Of a DNA stretch of 64,000 nt, positions 24,142 to 35,070 are shown piece after piece (position 1 is the stretch's first letter; each line of letters starts with the position of its first letter). Under the pieces are notes generated by a model that saw only the letters and a program-made list of their open reading frames with translations, made no database searches and was not told the origin of the DNA. Source of the stretch: Limnoperna fortunei (taxonomy: Eukaryota > Mollusca > Bivalvia > Mytilida > Modiolidae). Location of the stretch: positions 28,556,452 through 28,620,451 of the forward strand of contig OX104124.1 in the NCBI GenBank assembly GCA_944474755.1. Direction: 5' to 3'. Both the position numbers and the translations under genes were made by a program.

Positions 24142-24315
24142 GGTGCTGGTTGCTGCAGTCAGTTTTCTGTAACATTCCACCATGTTAATCCACAGACGAT
24201 GCTATTTATGGATCATTTGCTGTACAGGACAAGTGTCTATGGCAGAAATACACCCACAGACATCAATGATATATTTCCACAAGCAAAAGTATTACCTCTT
24301 GATATGAAGCATTAG
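24142..24315 (+). CDS. C1GALT1: C1GALT1-like gene, last coding exon
   Basis: It begins directly after the last array acceptor (TTTTCAAG) in phase 0, matching the phase-0 donor at 21400. It reads GAGCCSQFSVTFHHVNPQTM and continues for 37 more codons to a TAG stop. This agrees with the family C-terminus, where a GCCS motif is followed by an SFHYV-like strand and a helical segment rich in Tyr and Leu. The C-terminal tail is shorter than in vertebrate enzymes. The exon was not obvious as a Met-initiated frame and was found by the junction. It is the only unit of the array that stays open past the repeat. Confidence 0.88.
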   Translation, partial: GAGCCSQFSVTFHHVNPQTMLFMDHLLYRTSVYGRNTPTDINDIFPQAKVLPLDMKH

Positions 24316-24537
24316 CAATGTGTATTGCTGCCAACCAATGATATGGTCTGGATTAGTAATATTATTATAGAAACAAGGAATTAATGGGAAATTGGAATTA
24401 TATACACAATTTATTATTTCTGAGGTCTAAAATTTATCTGGCACAGAATGCTCAGTGTCTTCAGTGGTTAACTAGAAGTTTTACCACTAGTATTCTGTTA
24501 GCCATGTAAGGCTAGCTTTTCTTACACAGGTTATATT

Positions 24538-24543
24538 AATAAA
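24538..24543 (+). terminator. Possible polyadenylation signal for the C1GALT1-like gene
   Basis: AATAAA lies about 220 bp after the stop codon. AT-rich sequence makes chance matches common. Confidence 0.35.
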
Positions 24544-25699
24544 TAAATTATTACAGTTATAAATATGGCCACTTTCAAATAATTCCTTGTAAAAAGCATA
24601 ATATTTTATAAATATATTTTCTTGCATTTTTCTGTATAATCTTTTTCTTTAGAAATGCACCCAGTTTTTCTAGCAATTTTTTCCCCTTTAACTATTGATG
24701 TTAATCAGTAACTGTTCATTATAAAAAGCAGTTTAACTTGTTTCTACGTTTTTTACATAGGTGTGCAATTAACTGTTTGTTTCCCATAGTCATGCAAGAA
24801 AGCTGTCTTATGAAACATAACAGTTACCTCCCATGTAGCTAAGCATGATCGTTCAATTTGTAACAAATTTTCTTTTTTTAAATGAAGAGCAAAATAATTT
24901 CTTTTTAAATTAAAACAAGGCTCTTCTATCAACTTTCCATCAACTAAGACAGCTTCTTATTAATGACAGATTAAACAACAAATTTTACCAGGACATTAGA
25001 GCTGTACAAATACCAACATGTAGTCCAGGATGCTACTGATCCTTCCAGTTATCCCAGTGTCACATGGTGTACTTTGGGGTTAATTTTAACTCAAGGTTGA
25101 ATTTTGTCCTGTGGTATTTTGAATAGAGGTTCAAGTTTGTATTTTAACCCATAGTTAGTTTGTCCATGGATTTTATACCTTCTCTTGGGAAATTGAACCT
25201 TCTGGAATAGTAAATTAAACCCATTGAACCCTCTCCAATAAGAAATTGAAACCTATGGAATGGGAAATTGAACACTCTAAGGAGCCCCTGATGAAGTAAG
25301 GGACATGATGTAATCAATGTATAGGTTTTTGAGGATGTGTTGAACCACATTTGGTTGTTAGGTCTTGAAATAACAATTTCAAAATTGGGAGGAAACTACT
25401 CTTGTACATGTTTTTTTCAAAGTTAACTTTTTTTTTGTATTTTGTATGCAGTTCATATAATTGTTTATTTATATCATTTACATTTGTATAACCATTTATA
25501 TGTGTGTATTATATCAAAGGTTACTAGTAGAACATATATTGTAAATATTTTGACACAATGTTTTATTATACATTTGACCCTGGTGGAGTTATACTGCTGT
25601 GTTCTACCATTGTTTGTTTTTAGGACTTGTGTGCTGTGAATCAGGGTAAATTCACAAGAACTTTATTTATATGTCTTTGTTAAGGAATGTACAGTCAGA

Positions 25700-26070
25700 A
25701 CAATTGCATAACTTTTCAAATTAAATTCTGTTTGTCAGAAACATAACTTTCCAAATAAAATTCTGTTTGTCAGAAACATAACTGTCCAAATAAAATTATG
25801 TTTGTCAGTAACACAACTTTCTAAATAAAATTATGTTTGTCAGAAACATAACTGTCCAAATAAAATTCTGTTTGTCAGTAACACAACTTTCTAAATAAAA
25901 TTATGTTTGTCAGTAACACAACTTTCTAAATAAAATTATGTTTGTCAGTAACACAACTTTCTAAATAAAATTATGTTTGTCAGAAACACAACTTTCTAAA
26001 TAAAATTATGTTTGTCAGAAACATAACTGTCCAAATAAAATTCTGTTTGTCAGAAACATAAATGTCAAAA
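25700..26070. repeat. 35-bp tandem repeat, about ten units
   Basis: Units read ACATAACTTTCCAAATAAAA then TTCTGTTTGTCAGAA. Variants AACACAACTTTCTAAATAAA and ACTGTCCAAATAAAATTCTG alternate in patches, showing local homogenisation. Confidence 0.92.
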
Positions 26071-26768
26071 TAATCTAGTCATTAATCTGGTTCTATATAA
26101 TTGTTTATTAAAATCCACCAACTATACTTACCTATAATTACAGGGAGAATTCAGATGGTGGATTTTAATCGGAGTGTTATTTAATTCCCCCTGTTGGTTG
26201 TATCAATGTATATATGCTATTCCTCATTTTGGAGGAGCAGGTTAAGGTGGTGGATACTAATCAGAATGTTGTAGTATTTAATGACCCTTGTTGCTTTTTT
26301 TTATTACTGGAATAAAATTCGATTTTGGGGTATTTCTTTTTTTTTTAATTTTTCTTAACTTTTTTGCTAAATGCTTGCAGATAATGAGCTAATAATTAGT
26401 ATGTGAGTTACATATCAATTGTAATTGTCATATCAGTCCAATTATATTTGAGGAAATTATGGCCCTCGAAATTTAACATTTTATTTGCCAGTAGTTGACA
26501 GTAAACAATACTATCCACACTGTTTTATTTAAAGAAGGGTACTATTTTATTCCAATGTAATTTAATTTGCTTTGTAAGCTGAAATCTGATTGGTTAATTC
26601 AAATTAAGCAACCCATATTATTAGATATAACTTGCGTGACCTTTGACCTATTCTTACGCCATTAAAATTCCAATACTTCTATAACGCCATCTACGTTTTT
26701 ACTTTAAAAATTGTTAAAATTTACAGTAACAATTAAATTACAAGGAATATTTCAAATTTGTGAACAGG

Positions 26769-26965
26769 TTATACGATATAATATGGTTTGGGTCTGTTTA
26801 CACCATTCATAAAACGCTTTGCGGTTTATTAGGCGTAAACAGACCCAAACCATATTATATTGTATAGCCAACTCACTCACAAACATATCATAAAAGTCCT
26901 TCGGACTTTTATTTGTTTGTCATAAAAGTCCTTCGGACTTTTATTTGTTTGTGAGTGAGTTGGTC
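26769..26965. repeat. Two adjoining hairpins with CTTCGG loops
   Basis: The first hairpin is 26769-26866: ATAATATGGTTTGGGTCTGT and GTTTAC inverted around an AAACGCTTTGCGGTTTATTA centre. The second runs from CCAACTCACTCACAAAC (about 26869) to GTTTGTGAGTGAGTTGG (about 26963). Between its arms it holds two copies of the self-complementary ATAAAAGTCCTTCGGACTTT TAT. Long perfect stems closed by C(TTCG)G loops are unusual for intergenic DNA. It is probably a foldback element. Confidence 0.8.
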
Positions 26966-27654
26966 TTGTTGATATACCGATAAATCCATTGAAAACGGTG
27001 TTTAATCCTTATAATTCTTTAAAATTGCATTAAGAAATTAATTTATCTAGCGTGTTTCTCAACTTCATATTTCTTGTGTATTTGGTAGCGGGATTGACTG
27101 AACGTATGAATATTTTGTTTATTTTTACATATGATTATTACATAAACCATTTTCTGATTTTAATAAACACAATTAAGTTTTACATCAATCTATAACCTTA
27201 TTTTCTGTATCGAACACAAGGAAAGTTTTAAATTTAACAAATCATTAATGATAATTCATCAAACAAATAATTTGTAAGTTGATCGCTACTTTCGATATTG
27301 AAAGCCGCCATCTTTGTTTACGTTGGTAACGGTAAAAATAGTTCGGTCAACGTCATTTATCCAAAAAATAAATTAGGTCAACTTCAATTATCAAAAAATT
27401 AATTTCGTTGAAAACCTCAACCGGAAGTAATCTCAACGTATTTCTAAATATGCAAATCATATTAGAATTACATGTTCATACACTAGATCTGTTCATCAAA
27501 AAATGAATGAAAACAGGATAACAGTCGACCAATGAAAAATGAGTAACAATAAATATGTAATGTTTTATGTATATATATATGTTATTTCTCTGTTTAAAGA
27601 AAACAAGCACTGATGTATAAAACACATAAGGGGTTTTATGTTTATACAGACTAA

Positions 27655-28550
27655 TTTAGATGTCAATACCCCGTACATTTGTCAATTAGATGTTAATGAC
27701 AATACCCTATACAGGTTAATATGTAGATGTCAGTACCCTATATATGGTAAAACCATGTAGTTGTCAGTACCCTATATATGGTAATACCATGTAGTTGTCA
27801 GTAACCTGTATATGGTAATACATTGTAGATGTCAATGTCAATACCATGTGCTTGTCAATACCTTGTACTTATCAATACCTTGTACTTGTCAATACCTTGT
27901 ACTTGTCAATAACTTGTACTTGTCAATTCCCTGTGCTTGTCAATACCATGTAGATGTTAATACCCCCTTACTTGTCAATACCATTTAGATGTCAATACCC
28001 TGTACTTGTCAATACCAAATAGATGTCAATACCTTGTACTTGTCAATACTATGTAGATGTCAATACCTTGTACTTGTCAATACCCTGTGCTTGTCAATAC
28101 CTTGTACTTGTCAATACCTTGTACTTGTCAATTCCCTGTGCTTGTCAATACCATGTAGATGTTAATACCCCTTACTTGTCAATACCATTTAGATGTCAAT
28201 GCCCTGTACTTTTCAATACCAAATAGATGTCAATACCTTGTACTTGTCAATACTATGTAGATGTCAATACCCTGTACTTGTCAATACCATGTAGATGTCA
28301 GTACTCGGTATATGGTAATACCATGTAGATATCAATACTCTGTACAAATGTCAGTACTCTGTACTAGATGTCAATACTCTGTACCAGATGTCAATACTCG
28401 GTACTAGATGTCAGTACTCTGTGCCAGACGTCAGTACCCTGTACCAGATGTACAGTACTCTGTACTAGATGTCAATACTCTGTACTAAATGTCAATACTC
28501 TGTACTAAATGTCGATACTCTGTACCAGATGTCAAAACTCTGCACTTGTT
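27655..28550. repeat. ~17-bp minisatellite (TGTCAATACC)
   Basis: Units alternate between CTTGTCAATACCTTGTA and GATGTCAATACCATGTA, drifting to ACTAGATGTCAATACTCTGT at the right end. The open frame at 28023-28226 is a by-product. Confidence 0.9.
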
Positions 28551-28574
28551 AATATAATGTATAAATTTCTTTTT

Positions 28575-29697
28575 TAGCTCATCTGATTCAAAGGTTCATG
28601 TGAGCTATTGCCGCCACTGGCGTCTGTGGTCGTTGTCCGTCATCATCATCATCGTCGTTATCTTTTCTCTAAAAATCTTCTCCTCTGAAACCACTGAAGG
28701 AGTTTTGCAACTTTGCACACATCATAAGTAAAATGTCCTCTACCAAATTTGCACAAATCATGGCCACAGAACAATCAACATGGCCCCTTCGGCTGAAAAT
28801 GGAACAAGGGAGTCAAGATATTGTTTTTGCGTTGCATTTCAAAACATATAACAGATACTGGAAGACCGAAGAAAGTTTCCTTCTTTAGCATCAAAAGCTG
28901 TACAAAACTCTCCATTGAGTTGAAGTTGTACAATGACCCCCTTGTAGGAGTTATTGCCCCTAATTGTCAAAATTGAGGATTTGTGCAATTTTTTCCTAAA
29001 AATGTTTAAAATTATTATAAGTAGAGAAAATGTCAGCATTGCTTTATTATTCAGTTCTATGAGAGCTACATTAATGACTAAATGGTCAAGATTGTACGAT
29101 GAACTGTTTAGGAGTTATTCCCCTTGAATGTTTCTTTTTGATCAATTATAACTGATTTTAAAAAATATCCTCCTCTTAAACCAATGAAAGGACTGCTTTG
29201 AAACATTGCACACATCATCTTTAGGATGTTCTCTTCTACCAAAATTGTGTAAATCATGACGGCTGACCCCAACATGGCTACCTTGGCTTAAAAAAGAACG
29301 GGGGAGGGGAGATAAAGATAGTTTATGGCTGTTAGTAAAAAACTAATAAAAGGGATACAGAAAATTTGAAGTGAACCTCTCTCCTAAGCTTCAAAAGCTC
29401 TACAAGACTCTCAATTTTTTCTTTTTCCTGACTAACTTCAAAACCATAAGAGGTAGAGAAAATCTTTTACATACAATATTATTTGGCTAATAAGATCTGT
29501 AAAATGATTATTGATGCATATGTGTTGGATAGCTCCTTATAGAAGTTATTTCCCTTAAAAGGTCAAAATTAATTATTTTTGCAGAAGTGTTGGACTATTC
29601 CTTATAGTTAAAAAAAGCTGGATAAAAAAAGAATTGCAAAGTTGTTCAATTGGTTTTAGGTTCAGGTGAGCAATACAGGCTCCTGGGAGCCTCTAGT
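28575..29697 (+). mobile_element. Arm-and-core repeat, copy 2 (second subfamily)
   Basis: The start AGCTCATCTGATTCAAAGGT..CATGTGAGCT and the end CAGGTGAGCAATACAGGCTC CTGGGAGCCTCTAG match the family arms. The core differs from copies 1 and 3: about 490-bp units with CTCTGAAACCACTGAAGG, TTTGCACAAATCATGGCC and TAGGAGTTATTGCCCC. The 3' hairpin GGCTCCTGGGAGCC followed by CTAG is well preserved. Confidence 0.8.
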
Positions 29698-29699
29698 TT

Positions 29700-30375
29700 C
29701 TCCAGGACAGAGGACATGACAGTAATGTAAAAATCTTTACTGTCTTTCCATGTAACATTGTTATTCTGTTGTAAAAACAAACAACATTCAAAGCTGTTAC
29801 ATTTACCCCATGTACCATAGTTCTGTTGTAAGAACACAGAACTTTACAGTCAGTTACAGTGAACATGTACATGTAATAGTAATGAATGCAGGCATCAACA
29901 TTAAGATACATCAAACCCCCACATTTTAGATAGCCATAAATAGTTTCTATATATTTATGTTGTTTATTTTCCTTCCTCCTATTAAAGGAGTGTTGTAATT
30001 ATGAAATGAATATTAAATGAAGATAGTTACAGCGACATAATTTTAGTGGGAGAATATTGGCTATCATTTAATTATTCAACTATACAGATCTTTATCGAAG
30101 CAGAACTAAAAATTGGATATATTATTGTACTTTTTAAACGTAACTTAGCCTACTGGCTAACCATATCACATTTGGACCGATTTTTGGTCCATATCCTACA
30201 CTTACCTCTGAAATTACTTTCCAACCATAACAGAGGTGATCTGAGTGGTAACTCTATTTGATCAAGTATGTATGATCCTCCCTTTTGTTAGAGCACTGTT
30301 ATAAATAATCAACTTATTTGTAGATGATCAAATACATGTATTTGGTATGTATAATGTATAATACTCATCAGTTTT
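29700..30375. other. No supported gene
   Basis: AT-rich. A minus-strand TTCAGAG|GTAAGT donor-like site near 30200 has a short open frame before it, but there is no second exon to pair with it. Confidence 0.4.
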
Positions 30376-31643
30376 TAGCTCACCTGACCCAAAGGGTCAT
30401 GTGAGCTATTGTTATCACTTTGCGTCCGTCGGCGTCGTCGTCGGCGGCGGCGTCTGTAAACTTTTTACATTTTAATCTTCTTCTCTGAAACCACTTGGCC
30501 AATTGAAACCAAACTTGGCCATAATGTTCATTGGATGGACCTTTACAAAGTTTGTGTTTTTTATTTTGATTGGTAAACCAATATGGCCGCCACCTCAGGA
30601 CTTAGTTTAACATAGGACCCTATGGGAAAAAAGTTAAAAAGGGCTTCTTCTCTGAAACCGTTTAACCAATCAAAACAAAACTTACTAGCAATATTGTTTG
30701 GATGGTCCTCTATAAAGTTTGTTTTTGATGGGATTCGGAAATTCAAAATGGCCGCCACCTCAGGACTTAGTTTAACATAGAACCCTATGGGAAAAAGTTT
30801 TAAAAGGCTTCTTCTCTGAAACCAGTTAATCAATGGAAACAAAAACTTACTAGCAATATTGTTTGGATGGTCCTCTATTAAGTTTGTGTTTTTTATGGCA
30901 ATTGGAAATTCAAAATGGCTGCCACCGAGGACTTAATTTAACATAGGACCCTATGGGAAAAAGTTTGAAAGGCTTCTTTTCTGAAACCGGTCAACCAATG
31001 GAAAGAAAACTTACTAGCAATATTGTTTGGATGGTCCTCTATAAAGTTAATGTTTTTTATCCCAATCGGAAATTCAAAATGGCCGCCACCGCAGGACTTG
31101 GTTTAACATTCGACCCCATGAGAAAAAAGTTTAAAAGGGCTTCTTCTCTGAAACCGTTTAAGCAATCAAAACAAAACTTACTAGCAATACTGTTTGGATG
31201 GTCCTCTATAAAGTTTATGTTTTTTATGGCAATTGGAAATTCAAAATGGCCGCTAGCGCAGGACTTAGTTTAACATATGACCCTATGGGAAAAAGTTTTT
31301 AAAGGCTTTTTCTCTGAAACCGGTTAATCAATGGAAACAAAAACTTACTAGCAATATTGTTTGGATGGTCCTCTATAAAGTTTATGTTTTTTATGGCAAT
31401 TGGAAATTCAAAATGGCCACCACCGCCGCAGGACTTAGTTTAACATAGGACCCAATGGCGAATAAAAAAAATCTTCTCTATACAACGGGTTAACCAATGA
31501 AACAAAGCTTTCTAGTAATATTGTTTGGATGGTCCTATTTAAAGTTTATTGAAAATTACAGGGCTTACTTTAACATCAGGGAAATGCCATCTTCATTGCC
31601 TATAAAATCAGGTGAGCGATACAGGCTCTTAAGAGCCTCTGGT
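30376..31643 (+). mobile_element. Arm-and-core repeat, copy 3 (sister of copy 1)
   Basis: It has the same arms and the same order of 166-bp core variants as copy 1, in the same orientation about 20.5 kb away. Examples are the CTTGGCCATAATGTTCATTG first unit and the GAAAATTACAGG last unit. The end is CAGGTGAGCGATACAGGCTC TTAAGAGCCTCTGG. The two copies bracket the visible C1GALT1-like exons as direct repeats of about 1.27 kb. Confidence 0.85.
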
Positions 31644-32091
31644 TTACAGTTGATTCCATATGGGTATTAAAAGGATTAATTGTTCTGTATTCCATCAACT
31701 CCTACCCAATTTATTTATACTCAGATCTTTGTTTTAAGTGAACCTTATTCATTGGCTGATTTACAAATTCTGAGTGTATTTTAACTAATCACAATGCTGT
31801 TTTTTACTAGAAACAAGGATTTATCCATTTCTGAATTCACACATTTGTTAGTACAGTAGTTAATGCAGTAGAATCATCATGAAGCTTTCATCTCATTATA
31901 CTGTTCTTGCCAAAGTTATCAGTTACATTATGAGATTAAAATCTGTATATTTTCATTTACTCCATAGATTTACAATAGGGTATAACCCATGTTGAAGTCT
32001 TAACTTGTAAGAAAAATACAGTATTAAATTAACATTAGAAAGTTATATTTTGGTATTAATAATTCACATTAAAAATCTAATTTATTTTAAT

Positions 32092-32410
32092 AAGGAGTTG
32101 ATTGACCAACAGGTAATGTTACGGCTGTTGGTGATTTGTTGTCGTTGGCCTGACTGATGATTGGTTAATGTTTTTCATCACTTATTATGTATATTATTTT
32201 AGCCGAATGTACAGTATTTATTTGTTAATTTGTCTGGCATAAATAACATGTTGAAAAAATACTATTTTTTATTTGACACATGAGAGAGTTAGTATACTAA
32301 ATAGTTTAAATCTGTGTAAAATATGGCTTGTTTTAAAAAGTGAAATGTATGAAAATATAGCTAATCTATGCTAATGAACAGGATACAATATACGATAAAA
32401 ACAGCAATAT
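32092..32410. repeat. Dispersed repeat shared with the C1GALT1 intron
   Basis: AAGGAGTTGATTGACCAACA, TTTTTCATCACTTATTATGT and GAATGTACAGTATTTATTTG match 21432-21500 and 21840-22110 in the same order and orientation. This is either a repeat family or a local duplication of intron DNA. No copy of the neighbouring exon accompanies it. Confidence 0.75.
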
Positions 32411-32816
32411 GAGCTTTGTTGTAATAAAATTAGGACTCAATAATTAAACTGTTCCGCTAATAAACCAGACTTTTTTTTAATTTAACATTTTATCAAAGAT
32501 CAAGTAAAACAAAGCCATATTACATTTTCTTCATATGTGATAGTTTTTGTAACATGTTTGAATGTTTATTTTTTTTTTATTTGTGTTTTCTGCAAAGGGA
32601 TATAATTTATAAGAGTTATCTCTCTTTGTATAGGATAGTCTTCCTTGCATAACTTATATTATTTCTTGTATAACCATACTGTAACATTACAACTGATGGA
32701 TATTGAAGAATCAGCATTTAGATATTTATTGTTATGGCAAACATGTAAATAGTGTGTTATTCTGCACAAGAACTTAAAATAAAGTGCAATAATATCATCA
32801 TATTCCTTCTTCACAG

Positions 32817-32844
32817 TTTTTGGCACCTACCATTTTCCAATCAG
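32817..32844 (+). CDS. Gene Y, candidate small exon
   Basis: After TCCTTCTTCACAG, 28 nt read FLAPTIFQS plus one base, ending at a GTGTTG donor. With phase 0 at the start, the exit phase supplies G to the next candidate exon and makes an Asp codon. The exon is very short, so confidence rests on the chain of three. Confidence 0.35.
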
Positions 32845-32969
32845 GTGTTGTGGATGTATCTGGAGTCAATATTTTGTCTTCATTTGGACCACAAAATTGA
32901 GCTTCATTATCCATTTTTCTGTGTATATTCTAGATAAATTTGAAAATAAAATCATGTGTTGACTTCCAG

Positions 32970-33007
32970 ATGAAATCCCCTTCTGCATTAACCCAGATCA
33001 GAAAATG
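32970..33007 (+). CDS. Gene Y, candidate exon
   Basis: Acceptor GTTGACTTCCAG; 38 nt; donor GTTAGT. Two bases complete a split codon, then EIPFCINPDQKM in phase 0 at the exit. Both entry and exit phases agree with the neighbouring candidates. The family is not recognised. Confidence 0.45.
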
Positions 33008-33120
33008 GTTAGTCCCTTATCTCAGAACAAACATTGTACTATTGTCTGTTGTCTGTAGTTGGCTGATGTGACAGCAAAATGTTTCTCAAGTTTCTTAGTT
33101 GTCTAAAATAATGTCTGCAG

Positions 33121-33291
33121 GATAATGTTGAAGTGTTCAAAGCCATGAGAGATGTTAACATACCTTTAGATAGAAATCTGGTGGTCAAGATTGCCACTTT
33201 TCCTACGAATGTCAAGGGTTTTCACCATGTACTCTGGCTTTGTGATGCCATAACAACAGACAGGCTCACAACTATAGTGTTGCTTGGCTAA
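33121..33291 (+). CDS. Gene Y, candidate last exon
   Basis: After ATAATGTCTGCAG the frame is open for 56 codons from GAT to a TAA stop. It reads DNVEVFKAMRDVNIPLDRNL then VVKIATFPTNVKGFHHVLWL, with a stop in this frame just upstream of the acceptor. Composition is protein-like (balanced charged and aliphatic residues, Trp, Cys), unlike the flanking AT-rich DNA. Together the three exons would give a C-terminal segment of about 78 residues. I do not recognise the family. A donor inside the exon (for example at CACCAT|GTACTC) would mean the gene continues. Confidence 0.5.
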   Translation, partial: DNVEVFKAMRDVNIPLDRNLVVKIATFPTNVKGFHHVLWLCDAITTDRLTTIVLLG

Positions 33292-34600
33292 CCTCAATTT
33301 ATGTTGCTTGTTTAAGAATCAATGGCGATGCAGATCCCAAATGTTCAGTCAGTAAAGTGTAGAGTGGTATCCTGTGTGTTTTTTACAAAAGTCGCCGGAC
33401 ATATTATAAGTTATATACGTTCATATCCGTAGATATGAAGATGTTAACACCTGAAGTGCCCCAAGTACGCACTGAGGCTAAAGGTAGAACCCAACAGTTC
33501 CTGAAAAAGAACAATTTTTTGTTGGATTCAAAACAATGTTTAAGAAATAAATTTTGGATGTTCTGAATGTCTTGCAGAGACGTCATAATAATGTGACGTC
33601 GTTGTTTGTCAAACTGCATATCTTTTGTTTCTTTTTCTGTTAAAAATAAAACACATTTTGAACCTTTTGTTAAAGATTTGATCATCCTATATATGACACA
33701 AACCGATTACCATTTATAATATAAAGGCATCTTAAGTACTTTTTAACCTGGTATCCTGGTGCAATATTTTTCCTTGACGCAAGCTTCACTTCAAATATAA
33801 CTTCACCGTTGAAGTCCAATGCTCCTGACCTGACGTTATATCCGAAGGCCGCTTAGGCTAAAGAGAATATCATCGTCAGGGTACCAGAATAAAGTACTTT
33901 TGTGCAACTAACGCTTGGCAACACCCGGGTATATGACTTAGCAACTAGCCGGGTATATTGGTTTTGTAAAGACGTGTAACTGACCAATCAAATTCCAGGA
34001 ATAATACCGATACGGGGATAATATCAGTTACCTACCTTAATATGGAGTAGGCATTGCCAAAATGCGAGCACAGACAATATATTCCTTTATTACTTATATT
34101 TAATGCGCTTTCATAATTGACGTTACTTCCCAAATACCCTAAAAGTGCCTCAACTACACAAAATATTATGAAATTTTTGTTATTATTTTTTAATATAACA
34201 TTTATATTTTTATCGAATGTCAATTTTATTTTTAAGTCATTCTTTGAAATTAATTTTAGCCGTTCTTCATTCACTTTGTTACAGTTTTTTGACGATATCA
34301 ACTTCCGGACGAAAAAAATCAATATCAGCTCTCCAGAAGTACTTTCAGGTGGTACAATTTCCATACATCCGGGTTATAACGTAGGTAACGGATTTATCCC
34401 CGGCTGACAAGATTGAAAGGCTGAAAATAGGTTCTTTTGTCGTCAGAAATAAGCTATTGCTAATTGTGCAACGTCAACAAAGTTTCTCACAATTTTTTTA
34501 CGTTTTTCATGCAGAAAATGCCCATTGATGGTACCAACCTCAGACTTAACGGGTTTTAGCAGTTTTAATTCTGTTTTCCGTTGTTTTTCTCCTTTCGGTA
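33292..34600. other. No supported gene
   Basis: Two minus-strand open frames (33404-33685 and 34032-34364) and an overlapping plus frame lack motifs and splice context. The 34032-34364 frame is Lys/Asn/Ile-rich, as expected from AT-rich DNA. Nothing else is recognised. Confidence 0.4.
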
Positions 34601-34642
34601 TTTTGGCGGCTTAAGTCACGTTATTATAACGTCAAGAGACAA

Positions 34643-34650
34643 TGACGTCA
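34643..34650. promoter_or_regulatory. Consensus CRE palindrome
   Basis: A perfect TGACGTCA, with a second AACGTCAAG 15 bp away. CREB/ATF sites of this kind occur in promoters. No transcript start can be tied to it here. Confidence 0.3.
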
Positions 34651-34659
34651 AGTTCCGAT

Positions 34660-34815
34660 TTCATTCTTACTGATGTATGTCTGTGTGAACGTAGTGCATT
34701 TGCAGTGTTTGAAATGAAGTAAAAATACAAATATAAAAGACAGATTTGAACTCGCGCGGTTGTAACACTGTGGCACCAATTCGCCTGCACTATGTCCAGC
34801 GGTCTAGACCCCTCG
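34660..34815 (-). mobile_element. tRNA-derived SINE head
   Basis: On the minus strand TAGTGCAGGCG (34792-34782) fits the pol III A box and GTTCAAATC (34751-34743) the B box, 31 bp apart. The region cannot fold into a full tRNA with an acceptor stem, so it is a SINE head and not a tRNA gene. The 3' boundary is uncertain. Confidence 0.55.
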
Positions 34816-34817
34816 GT

Positions 34818-35070
34818 CAAATCCGCTATATAAAAAATAAAGCTTCATTAACCGGGGTAAATCGTAGACATAGACATAGTACATGTGTACTAGCGTGTGA
34901 AGATAGAATTTTCGTAACCAATACGTATGAATTTGACAGTAATCTAATTCAACATTTTTGTATATATTATATAGAATGACAACGTTACTAGTCATACAGT
35001 CACAGTATGTTAATTATATACAAACGTCTAAGTATTGTGACAACCATATAATATATCTATCCAGCGGATT
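34818..35070 (+). repeat. Dispersed repeat shared with 61776-61970
   Basis: AAATCCGCTATAT, GCATAGTACATGTGTA-like, CGTAAC.AATACGT and AGTATT.TG.CAACCATA occur in the same order in both places. The other copy runs on into a SINE-type 3' end with an AATC tail, so this may be a body segment of the same family. Confidence 0.65.

Noticed and set aside
33404..33685. Minus-strand frame of 93 codons
   Set aside because: No recognisable domain, no supporting splice site, and it abuts the gene Y last exon on the other strand.
34032..34407. Overlapping frames on both strands
   Set aside because: AT-rich composition, no motif, no splice partners; each is roughly the complement of the other.
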